DNA from: Chloroflexota bacterium
GTDB lineage: Bacteria; Chloroflexota; Limnocylindria; Limnocylindrales; CSP1-4
Direction: 5' to 3'
Assembly: GCA_021814735.1 (NCBI GenBank)
Contig: JAKAHX010000094.1
Coordinates: 1 to 6,589 of the forward strand
Length of the DNA: 6,589 bases
The translations under genes and the position numbers were made by a program. The notes under the pieces were generated by a model. The model had not been told where the DNA came from, ran no database searches, and saw only the letters and a program-made list of their open reading frames with translations. Positions 1 to 5,243 of this stretch are shown one piece after another (within the stretch, counting starts at the first letter, position 1; each line of letters begins with the position of its first letter).

Positions 1-531
1 CTCACGGTCCGCCCGCAGGAGCTCGTTGCGGAGCGCGTCGGGCGCGGCGAGCCACCACAGCCCATGAAGGTGGCCATCGTCTCGGAGCTGCCCGACGTGC
101 CCGGAGGCGGGCTCCCGGACCCGAGCCGCTTCCTTTCGGACCGCGGCGGACGGGTGGTCGTCCTCACCTCCGGACGTTCCAGCGGCGCTGCCCTGGCGCG
201 GCTGCGCGACCGCGGCGCCGAGGTGGTGGTCCTGGGCCGCGACCGCGTGGACCTCGTGGCGGCGCTGGCATGGCTCCGCCGTGCCGGGGTGCGTCGTCTC
301 CTCGTCGAGGGCGGCGGGACCCTCGTCGCGGCGCTCCTAGCGGCGGGCCTGGTCGACGAGCTGCGCCTCTACGTCGCGCCGCTCATCCTCGGCGGCGCCG
401 ATGCGCCGACGCCCGTCGGCGGTCCAGGCATCCAACGGGGCTCGGCTGTCGAACTGTCATTGGAAGACGTTCACGCCGATCCCGATGGCGGGGTCGTCCT
501 CCGGTATCTCGTCACCCGGCCGAGCGTCTGA
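1..531 (+). CDS. ribD: RibD C-terminal-type pyrimidine reductase (5' end missing)
   Basis: This is the C-terminal part of a RibD_C/dihydrofolate-reductase-like enzyme. The family reduces the ribosyl group of the aminopyrimidine intermediate with NADPH in riboflavin synthesis. The frame is open from base 1 and the first residues (LTVR, then a Pro-rich turn before MKVAIVS) match the family's internal 'DPxLTVR...P.VVVDS' stretch, so the ATG at 64 is probably an internal Met, not the start. 176 codons are visible. The hallmark VEGGGTL is at nt 304-324, followed by GLVDELRLYVAPLILGG, the usual C-terminal core. The gene ends 49 bp before ribA, which supports the riboflavin assignment. Whether a deaminase domain precedes it cannot be seen, so it could be a bifunctional RibD or a stand-alone reductase. 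Confidence 0.85.
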   Translation, partial: LTVRPQELVAERVGRGEPPQPMKVAIVSELPDVPGGGLPDPSRFLSDRGGRVVVLTSGRSSGAALARLRDRGAEVVVLGRDRVDLVAALAWLRRAGVRRLLVEGGGTLVAALLAAGLVDELRLYVAPLILGGADAPTPVGGPGIQRGSAVELSLEDVHADPDGGVVLRYLVTRPSV

Positions 532-568
532 AGGGCCCGGCCGCACAGGCCGGCAACCCGGCCGCCCC

Positions 569-572
569 GGAG
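569..572 (+). promoter_or_regulatory. Ribosome binding site of ribA
   Basis: GGAG lies eight bases before the ATG at 581. It decides between this start and the in-frame ATG at 401, which has no comparable site and would lie deep inside the preceding reductase gene. Confidence 0.6.
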
Positions 573-580
573 CACACTGC

Positions 581-1345
581 ATGACATCCGAGATCCGCCA
601 CCTCAGCCTCGAGGAGCTCCTCGCCCCGGGGCGGGACCACGACTGCGCGGGGATGGGCCCCGACCACGTCTGCGTCAGGATCGCCGCCGTGGCCGACCTC
701 CCGACCCGGTTCGGCAGTTTCCACATCGTCGCCTTCTGGAACAACAAGGACGACAAGGAGCACGTGGCGATCGTGCACGGCAATCCCGTCGGCGCCGAAG
801 ACGTGCCGGTGCGCATCCATTCCGAGTGCCTCACGGGCGATGCGCTCGGCTCGCTGCGCTGCGACTGCCGCGACCAGCTGGAGGCGTCCCTGCGCGCCAT
901 CGCCGCGCAGAAGGTGGGGGTCGTGCTGTACCTGCGCCAGGAGGGGCGGGGGATCGGCCTTACCAACAAGATCCGCGCCTACGGGCTCCAGGACCATGGC
1001 CTGGACACCGTGGAGGCCAACCTGGCCCTGGGCTTCCGTGACGACGAGCGCGACTACGCGATTGCCGCCCACATGCTCGAACTGCTCCAGGTGGGCTCCA
1101 TCCGCCTGATGACGAACAATCCTCGCAAGATCGCCGGCCTCGAGGCGCTCGGCGTGAAGGTGCGCGGCCGCATCCCCCACGTGATCCCGCCGAACGACTA
1201 CAACCGGTTCTACCTGCAGACCAAGGCCACGAAGTCGGGCCACCTGATCGACTTCGATCCCGAGCGCCTGCCGGGGCGGGCCGACCGCGGGGCGGGCCCG
1301 GGCCGGGCGCCCGATCCGCCGCACGCGATGGCGGGAGTCGCGTGA
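581..1345 (+). CDS. ribA: GTP cyclohydrolase II
   Basis: Opens the imidazole ring of GTP and releases pyrophosphate and formate, giving the first pyrimidine intermediate of riboflavin synthesis. It is a cytosolic zinc enzyme. The protein is 254 residues. The motif VRIHSECLTGDALGSLRCDC holds the three zinc cysteines (C83, C94, C96). RQEGRGIGL is at 119-127. D155 and R157 in DDERDY correspond to E. coli RibA catalytic D126 and R128. TNNPRKIAGLEALGV (179-192) is the nucleotide-binding region. It lacks the RibB (DHBP synthase) domain found in many bifunctional homologues. It is longer than E. coli RibA (196 aa) because of about 30 extra N-terminal residues and a Pro/Gly/Arg-rich tail (231-254) that is probably disordered. 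The TGA stop overlaps the ATG of a five-codon minicistron leading to the SDR gene. Confidence 0.96.
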   Translation: MTSEIRHLSLEELLAPGRDHDCAGMGPDHVCVRIAAVADLPTRFGSFHIVAFWNNKDDKEHVAIVHGNPVGAEDVPVRIHSECLTGDALGSLRCDCRDQLEASLRAIAAQKVGVVLYLRQEGRGIGLTNKIRAYGLQDHGLDTVEANLALGFRDDERDYAIAAHMLELLQVGSIRLMTNNPRKIAGLEALGVKVRGRIPHVIPPNDYNRFYLQTKATKSGHLIDFDPERLPGRADRGAGPGRAPDPPHAMAGVA

Positions 1346-1362
1346 TGCCGGAGGTCGCCTGA
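1345..1362 (+). other. Five-codon minicistron MPEVA between ribA and the SDR gene
   Basis: The ribA stop is embedded in GTGATG. The ATG opens a five-codon frame (MPEVA) whose TGA overlaps the ATG of the SDR gene in CTGATG. The minicistron contains the SDR's SD site, GGAGG at 1350-1354, seven bases before the start. The arrangement would let ribosomes finishing ribA reach the next start without dissociating. It may also be a by-product of a local duplication. Nothing shows that the peptide itself matters. Confidence 0.4.
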
Positions 1363-2075
1363 TGCCGCTCGACGGACGCGTGGCGATCGTCACCGGTGCC
1401 GCCGGGCCCACCGGCCGGGCGGTGACCGCGATGCTCGCCTCCGAGGGGGCCAGCCTCGCCCTGCTCGGGAGGCAGCGCGCGCCGCTCGCGTCGCTCGCAG
1501 GCGAGCTGGAGATCCCGGCCGACCGCTGGCTGGCGGAGGCGGCGGACCTGCGCGACCCGGCCGCGGCCGGGCGAGCCGTGGATGCCGTCCGCGAGCGGTT
1601 CGGGCGGGTCGACGTGCTGGTGCACCTGGTGGGCGGCTGGACCGGCGGGTCGTCCGTGCTCGAGACGCCGCTCGACGCGTTCGCCTCCATGCTCGACCAG
1701 CACCTCTGGACCACGTTGCACGTGGCGCGGGCGGTGATCCCGTCGATGGTGGCCGGCGGATGGGGCCGGATCATGGCCGTCTCCTCGCCCGTGGCGACGG
1801 CACCGGCGCCCAGGAGCGGCGCGTACGCGGTGGGCAAGGCGGCCGAGGAGACACTCCTGCAGACGCTCGCCCGGGAGGTCGCCGGCAGCGGGGTGGCGGT
1901 CGCGATCCTGCAGGTGCGCACGATCGATGCCGCCCGCGAACGCGTCTCGGCCCCGTCGCCGAAGAACGCGTCCTGGACCACGCCGGAGGAGATCGCCGCG
2001 GCGGTCCGCTACCTCTGCTCCGACGAGGCCGCGGTGCTCAACGGCGCCCGCATCCCGCTGTTCGGCGGCGCCTGA
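1362..2075 (+). CDS. SDR-family NAD(P)-dependent oxidoreductase
   Basis: A 237-residue classical-size short-chain dehydrogenase/reductase with a single Rossmann domain, probably soluble. The cofactor loop TGAAGPTG (11-18) has a proline where the usual TGxxxGxG pattern has its second glycine. D62-L63 fits the cofactor-contacting 'DL/DV' position. The NNAG segment is replaced by HLVG (88-91). The active site shows S142 and the Y155-x-x-x-K159 pair, with the normal 13-residue Ser-Tyr spacing. The position usually held by catalytic Asn appears to be H114 (in DQHLW). The C-terminal end LNGARIPLFGGA resembles the usual 'TGQ.I.VDGG' ending. The substrate cannot be read from sequence. Its position after ribD and ribA suggests co-transcription but not a known riboflavin step. 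GGAGG and stop/start coupling support this start. Confidence 0.9.
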   Translation: MPLDGRVAIVTGAAGPTGRAVTAMLASEGASLALLGRQRAPLASLAGELEIPADRWLAEAADLRDPAAAGRAVDAVRERFGRVDVLVHLVGGWTGGSSVLETPLDAFASMLDQHLWTTLHVARAVIPSMVAGGWGRIMAVSSPVATAPAPRSGAYAVGKAAEETLLQTLAREVAGSGVAVAILQVRTIDAARERVSAPSPKNASWTTPEEIAAAVRYLCSDEAAVLNGARIPLFGGA

Positions 2076-2080
2076 CCACG

Positions 2081-2098
2081 GGGGTCGTCGGGGACCCT
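2081..2098. terminator. Possible stem-loop in the convergent junction
   Basis: GGGTC (2082-2086) and GACCC (2093-2097) can form a five-base-pair stem with a six-base loop, plus one G-T wobble pair outside. It sits in the 28-bp gap between two convergent stops, where a bidirectional terminator would be expected. There is no T-run on either side, so it is a weak candidate. Confidence 0.3.
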
Positions 2099-2103
2099 CG
2101 CCG

Positions 2104-3471
2104 TCAGCGCCCCGGCGACCCCGTCAGGATCCAGGTCGTGCCGCCCGCCTCGTCGCGCACCTCGATCCCGGCCGCGAACAGGCGGTCGCGGATCAGGTCG
2201 GCGGTCGCCCAGTCGCGTGCCTCCCTGGCCCTCGCCCGGGCCTCGAGCAGCGCGGCCACGAACGGCTCCAGCATCGGCCGCGGGTCGCGGGTCCCCGCCC
2301 TCGCGCGCTCCCCCAGCCGGACGATCAGCGAGCGGAACGTGGTGCTGGCGTTGTCGAGGTCCGGGCTGTCCTCGCCGGCGCGGATGCGGGCCGAGATCGC
2401 GCCGTCGAGGTCCAGGAGCGCCGCCACCGCGGCCACGGTGTCGTCCCGGTCCAGCGCCGCGATGAACCCGCCCTCGAGCTCGGCCATGACGTCACGCAGC
2501 GGGGCGCGCGCGGTCGCAATCCGGCCGGGGCCAAGGCCGGGCCCCGCGCCGGGCGACGTACCGTCGGACGCGCCGGGCGACGCACCGTCGGCGCCGGACG
2601 CCACGGACCAGCGGGCCGCGTCCGCCGCCTCCATCGCCTCGATCGACTCCATCGACGCACCCGCGGCGAGCTCCTCGGCGACCCGACCCAGCGTCTCGAA
2701 GGCCACCTCGGAACCGGCCGGGAAGAAGCTGCTCCGCCCCGCGACGCGGATGGTGAGCCCGCCCAGCCCGGATACCGAGGCCACCCGGCGGTCCAGGTCG
2801 AGCACCGCGGCCGTGTGGCCGTCCACCCCGAGGATGAACGCGCCGTCGGGGAGCGCCCGTTCCAGCACGCGCAGGCGCCGCTCCCCCATGTAGCAGAAGC
2901 GGGTGTCGTGGGTCCCGCCCTCGGCGTTGTCATAGTGCGGGACCACCGCGGCGCGCAGGCCGGTGGCCGGGCCCAGCAGGTCGAGACCATCCAGCCAGCG
3001 CGGCTCCTCCCCGACCTTGTAGATCTCGTAGACGGGGATCGTGACCACGCCCAGCGTGAGTGCCGCGGCGCTCGCCATCGTGACGATCCCGCCGTGTGCC
3101 AGCTTGTCGGCCAGCGCCCCCGGGATCGGACCGCCGGCCCACTGGCGCAGCGCATAACTCGGGCTGCCCGGGCCGGCCATCACGTACGCTGCCTCGCGGA
3201 TGCGTGCCACCGCCGTCGCCAGCGTCACCGCGTCCACGTCGCGCGAGCGGCAGGAGGCCACGGTCACCTCTCGGCCCACGCTCGTCTCGAAGAACTCGAC
3301 TGTTCGCGCACTGAGCTCGTCGGCGTTCTCCTGGAACCCGTACGGCGTGTCGATGATGGTGCCCCGCGCGGTCGCCTCGCCCAGGCGCTCGAAGAGGGCT
3401 CGGTGGACCTTCGCCATCGTGGGCGCGGTCTCACCGGAGCCCATGATCGCGAGGATGCGGGGACGGCTCAT
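2104..3471 (-). CDS. Peptidase S51-like domain fused to a cysteinyl-tRNA synthetase C-terminal-like domain
   Basis: A 455-residue two-domain protein. Residues 1 to about 260 resemble peptidase S51 (cyanophycinase/dipeptidase E) and class I amidotransferase-like folds: AIMGSGETAPTM near the N-terminus, MAGPGSPSYALRQW (98-111), a likely nucleophile S134 in TMASAAALTLG, likely H179 in VPHYDN, and GVDGHTAAVLD (215-225) where cyanophycinase has its acidic residue. A Gly/Ala/Ser/Pro-rich linker (about 292-316) follows. Residues about 321-455 resemble the last part of CysRS: GGFIAALDRDD, then an Ala/Arg-rich helix with REARDWATADLIRDRL, AAGIEV and GGTTW. The HIGH and KMSKS motifs are absent, so it cannot charge tRNA. 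There is no signal peptide. The ATG overlaps the hydrolase stop as ATGA, so translation is probably coupled; no separate SD is obvious. Substrate unknown. Confidence 0.82.
   Translation of the reverse strand: MSRPRILAIMGSGETAPTMAKVHRALFERLGEATARGTIIDTPYGFQENADELSARTVEFFETSVGREVTVASCRSRDVDAVTLATAVARIREAAYVMAGPGSPSYALRQWAGGPIPGALADKLAHGGIVTMASAAALTLGVVTIPVYEIYKVGEEPRWLDGLDLLGPATGLRAAVVPHYDNAEGGTHDTRFCYMGERRLRVLERALPDGAFILGVDGHTAAVLDLDRRVASVSGLGGLTIRVAGRSSFFPAGSEVAFETLGRVAEELAAGASMESIEAMEAADAARWSVASGADGASPGASDGTSPGAGPGLGPGRIATARAPLRDVMAELEGGFIAALDRDDTVAAVAALLDLDGAISARIRAGEDSPDLDNASTTFRSLIVRLGERARAGTRDPRPMLEPFVAALLEARARAREARDWATADLIRDRLFAAGIEVRDEAGGTTWILTGSPGR
2545..2591 (-). repeat. Two 23-nt direct repeats encoding the interdomain linker
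   Basis: Copies at 2545-2567 and 2569-2591 (cgcgccgggcgacg, then t or c, then accgtcgg) differ at one base and have a 24-nt period, exactly eight codons. They encode DGASPGAS and DGTSPGAG in the linker between the two domains of the fusion protein. This looks like an in-frame tandem duplication. Confidence 0.8.
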
Positions 3472-4496
3472 GCGAAAAACCCGTCCGTGGTCGCGTCGTG
3501 CATCACACCCGCCACTTCGGCCGGGCGCTGCGCGTGGATGTCGTGATCGCCGCTGAACCAGTGGACCCGGGCGGACCGGATCGCCACGAGCGCTGCGTCC
3601 ACCTCCCGCCGCTTGCTCTCGATCGACTGCACGCGCCCGCCATCGACGGGGAGCAGCAGCACGGGTACCTCGAGGTCGCGGTAGCGCGCGGAGGGGTGAT
3701 GCTCCCAGAGGCCGCGCAGGACCGCCATGTGGCGCTCGTACGTCAGCCACGGCGCGACCGTGCCGTCCGGCCGGACCTCGAAGTTCGCCAGGGCGCCCTG
3801 GATCCCGGCCTCGGGCCAGTCAGGGTGGGCGGACCGGATGCGCTGCTCGATCTCGGCACGGGGCCGGCCGACGAGCCGGGGTGGAGCGAGGACGCGGCTG
3901 CAGGTCTCCCAGTCCGGGAATGCGCGACTCGGCTCGAGCCAGCCGCCGTCCACGCAGACCACGCCACGGACCAGGTCGGGGTGGCGTGCGGCAAGCTCCA
4001 GCACGACGTTCCCGCCCCACGACTGTCCCGCTGCCACCGGGCGCTCCAGCCCGAGGCGCTCGACGAGGGCCGCGAGGTCATCGGCGACGGTCGGCACGTC
4101 GTAGGGCCCGTCGGGCTTGGCCGAGCGGCCATGACCACGCAGGTCCACGCTTGCCACGGGGTGCCCGGCAGCGGCCAGCCACTGGGCCACGCCGTCCCAG
4201 AGGCGGGCGTTGGAGGTGAGGCCGTGGACCAGCAGGAACGGCGCACGATCGGCACGCGCACTCGGACCCTCGGCCGCGCCGGGAGCGCCCCCGGCGCCCG
4301 GACTCACGCTCGTGCCGCCGCCCGCGCCAGGACCGCCGCCGGCGCCCGGACCCACGCCCGTGCCGGCAGCCTCACGCGCACTCGAACTCCCGGCCGGGCC
4401 GGGATGCCCGGCGGTGCCCGCACCAGCGACCGACGGCGCCCACGTGTCGACGGCCAGCTCCACGCCATCGGCGACCTGGACTCGCGAGGTGTTCAT
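3468..4496 (-). CDS. Alpha/beta-hydrolase with a low-complexity insertion
   Basis: A 342-residue alpha/beta-hydrolase fold protein, probably soluble and hydrolysing an ester, lactone, epoxide or similar bond; the substrate is not readable. The first strand ADGVELAVDTWAP (9-21) is normal. It is followed by about 60 residues of Gly/Ala/Pro/Ser (22-83) and then the fold resumes with PFLLVHGLTSNARLW (86-100; HG oxyanion turn), DLRGHGRSAKPDG, the nucleophile elbow GQSWG (S159), a strand VPVLLLPVDGG (277-287, candidate acid D285), and GDHDIHAQRP with the likely catalytic H318. The insertion is unusual because relatives normally run from the first strand almost directly to the HG motif. No signal peptide is seen. 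The start at 4496 is the only ATG close to the conserved N-terminus but has no good SD. The stop overlaps the fusion gene's ATG by four bases. Confidence 0.9.
   Translation of the reverse strand: MNTSRVQVADGVELAVDTWAPSVAGAGTAGHPGPAGSSSAREAAGTGVGPGAGGGPGAGGGTSVSPGAGGAPGAAEGPSARADRAPFLLVHGLTSNARLWDGVAQWLAAAGHPVASVDLRGHGRSAKPDGPYDVPTVADDLAALVERLGLERPVAAGQSWGGNVVLELAARHPDLVRGVVCVDGGWLEPSRAFPDWETCSRVLAPPRLVGRPRAEIEQRIRSAHPDWPEAGIQGALANFEVRPDGTVAPWLTYERHMAVLRGLWEHHPSARYRDLEVPVLLLPVDGGRVQSIESKRREVDAALVAIRSARVHWFSGDHDIHAQRPAEVAGVMHDATTDGFFA
4253..4384 (-). repeat. Repeat-bounded low-complexity segment in the hydrolase gene
   Basis: The 12-mer cacgcgcactcg occurs at 4253-4264 and 4373-4384, exactly 120 bp (40 codons) apart and in the same reading phase. 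Between them two 27-nt repeats (4291-4317 and 4339-4365, two mismatches, 48-nt period) encode GTSVSPGAGG and GTGVGPGAGG. The pentapeptide PGAGG occurs three times (residues 50-54, 56-60 and 66-70). Confidence 0.8.
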
Positions 4497-4584
4497 CCGG
4501 GCATGGTAGCCGTGGGCGCGAGCCCATCTCGCGTGCCCCGCGTGTCGGGCCGCGGCAGTCTCGACGGACCCGGCGGCCGGACCA

Positions 4585-4607
4585 GCCCGGTGGTGTCCAC
4601 CAGCCGG
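4585..4607 (-). terminator. Possible stem-loop after the 76-residue gene
   Basis: Starting nine bases past the minus-strand stop, CCGG-TGGT (4587-4594) can pair with ACCA-(G)-CCGG (4599-4607) around a four-base loop, with one bulged G. A shorter alternative, GGTGG/CCACC, is perfect. No T-run follows on the minus strand. It may weaken read-through into the hydrolase gene 119 bp away, but in such GC-rich DNA it could be chance. Confidence 0.25.
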
Positions 4608-4615
4608 CACGGCGC

Positions 4616-4846
4616 CTACGGCTGGCAGCCGCCTTCCACCCAGCGGCGGAACAGGGCGACCCGGTCCTCGGGCCACGCACCGTCGCAGGGCATGTCGCCG
4701 CCCGCGACCGATTCGAGGATGTCGGCCGCGTGCGCCGTGACGTCCGCGTGGTCCCAGAGATCGAAGCGGAAGGTCATCGCGCGGCGGTCCCGCTCGCGGA
4801 AGAGCGGGCGGATGTCGGCGGCGAAGCCCGGTGCCGGCGTTGGCAT
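4616..4846 (-). CDS. Small conserved-looking protein of unknown function (76 aa)
   Basis: A 76-residue soluble protein with no signal peptide or membrane segment. It reads as one compact domain: FAADIRPLFRERD (8-20), MTFRFDLWDHADV (24-36), ILESVAGGDMPCDG (43-56), then WPEDRVALFRRWVEGG (58-73). The pattern of an N-terminal 'DIRPLF', a central 'FDLW', 'MPCDG' and a C-terminal 'W...G' resembles short proteins I recall without a defined function. The layout is somewhat like a small cytochrome-c domain, but no CxxCH heme motif is present; the only cysteines are C54 and C74. The start at 4846 is supported by a strong SD. The frame continues open far upstream, but that stretch shows no family-like sequence. 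It may share a transcript with the hydrolase and the fusion gene. Confidence 0.75.
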   Translation of the reverse strand: MPTPAPGFAADIRPLFRERDRRAMTFRFDLWDHADVTAHAADILESVAGGDMPCDGAWPEDRVALFRRWVEGGCQP

Positions 4847-4850
4847 GGCG

Positions 4851-4860
4851 ATCCCCCCTT
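4851..4860 (-). promoter_or_regulatory. Strong ribosome binding site of the 76-aa gene
   Basis: Read on the minus strand the sequence is AAGGGGGGAT, with the G-run ending six bases before the ATG at 4846. It fixes this start against the long open upstream extension of the frame. Confidence 0.75.
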
Positions 4861-5020
4861 GGCGATGCCGGGCCGGCGGGAGCGCGCCGCACGCGTCCTC
4901 GCGGCCGGCTCGCATGCCATCTTGCGCCGAGGTCCCGACTTGTGCATCGCGCGAGCGACGGTGCTCGGGGTGGATCCCGGCGTCGTCGCCCAAGCACGCC
5001 CCATCGGCGGCGCGCAGTGC

Positions 5021-5112
5021 GGCGCTCGCTCGCGCACCGGCGGCGGCTCGTGGCCCCTCGTTGGCGGGTACCCTGCGGCCCTCGCTGGCGAGCCACGCGG
5101 CGCTCGTTGGCG
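5021..5112. repeat. Four degenerate copies of a GGCsCTCGyTGGCG motif
   Basis: Related 14-15 nt units begin at 5021 (ggcgctcgctcgcg), 5052 (ggcccctcgttggcg), 5077 (ggccctcgctggcg) and 5099 (ggcgctcgttggcg), spaced 31, 25 and 22 bases apart. The spacing is not codon-periodic, so they do not look like a protein repeat. They may be multiple binding sites or decayed tandem repeats. Confidence 0.45.
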
Positions 5113-5184
5113 CACCCACGGCCGCGTTCGGCCGCGCTCGACGCTCCCCACGGCCGTCCCCGGCGTACCGTAGCCCTGCATCCC

Positions 5185-5216
5185 CTCGGGCAGGGCAGGC
5201 GCCTGCCCGGCCCGAG
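5185..5216. promoter_or_regulatory. 32-nt near-perfect palindrome upstream of tnaA (operator or leader hairpin)
   Basis: The left arm ctcgggcagggcaggc (5185-5200) and right arm gcctgcccggcccgag (5201-5216) are reverse complements at 15 of 16 positions, with no spacer. It ends 15 bases before the tnaA SD and 27 before the start codon. It could be the operator of a dimeric repressor or, in RNA, a stable leader hairpin. There is no T-run after it, so a simple terminator is less likely. Confidence 0.55.
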
Positions 5217-5231
5217 TCACCCGGTTGCTCC

Positions 5232-5236
5232 GAGGG
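5232..5236 (+). promoter_or_regulatory. Ribosome binding site of tnaA
   Basis: GAGGG lies seven bases before the ATG at 5244 and supports that start, which also matches the family's N-terminus (EPFRIHSVEPI). Confidence 0.6.
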
Positions 5237-5243
5237 CTGTCCC

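Larger units (their letters stand above)
4847..5243. other. Divergent intergenic region between the 76-aa gene and tnaA
   Basis: About 400 bp with no gene I can support, although several frames stay open because of GC content. It must hold the promoters for the leftward and rightward units, but I could not identify convincing -35/-10 boxes. It contains the 76-aa gene's RBS, four degenerate copies of a roughly 14-nt motif (5021-5112), an 8-nt direct repeat cggccgcg (5119-5126 and 5129-5136), a 32-nt palindrome (5185-5216), and the tnaA RBS. Confidence 0.7.

Noticed and set aside
64..66. ATG at 64 as the true start of the reductase
   Set aside because: The codons before it continue the RibD_C pattern (LTVR and following), so this Met is internal to a gene that begins left of the window.
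537..553. Perfect 6-bp hairpin CCGGCC-gcaca-GGCCGG between the reductase and ribA
   Set aside because: It is short, has no T-run, and lies inside what looks like one operon. Such stems are common by chance at this GC content, so I did not call a terminator.
401..580. Upstream in-frame start for ribA at 401
   Set aside because: It would overlap the reductase gene by about 130 bases, and the extra residues do not resemble RibA. The ATG at 581 has a GGAG site at good spacing.
512..1981. Long minus-strand open frame (489 codons) under ribA and the SDR gene
   Set aside because: It lies opposite two genes with clear catalytic motifs and shows no domain of its own.
1927..3546. Long plus-strand open frame (539 codons) over the S51/CysRS-tail gene
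   Set aside because: Its translation is an Arg/Pro/Ala-rich shadow without domains, and it overlaps two well-supported genes.
4493..4504. Three-codon minus-strand frame (MPG) whose stop overlaps the hydrolase ATG
   Set aside because: It resembles the ribA-SDR minicistron but has no SD site and no upstream gene end nearby, so it is probably chance.
4949..5035. 10-bp inverted repeat gcgcgagcga / tcgctcgcgc
   Set aside because: The arms are over 60 bases apart and made almost only of G and C, so chance pairing is likely and no function is suggested.
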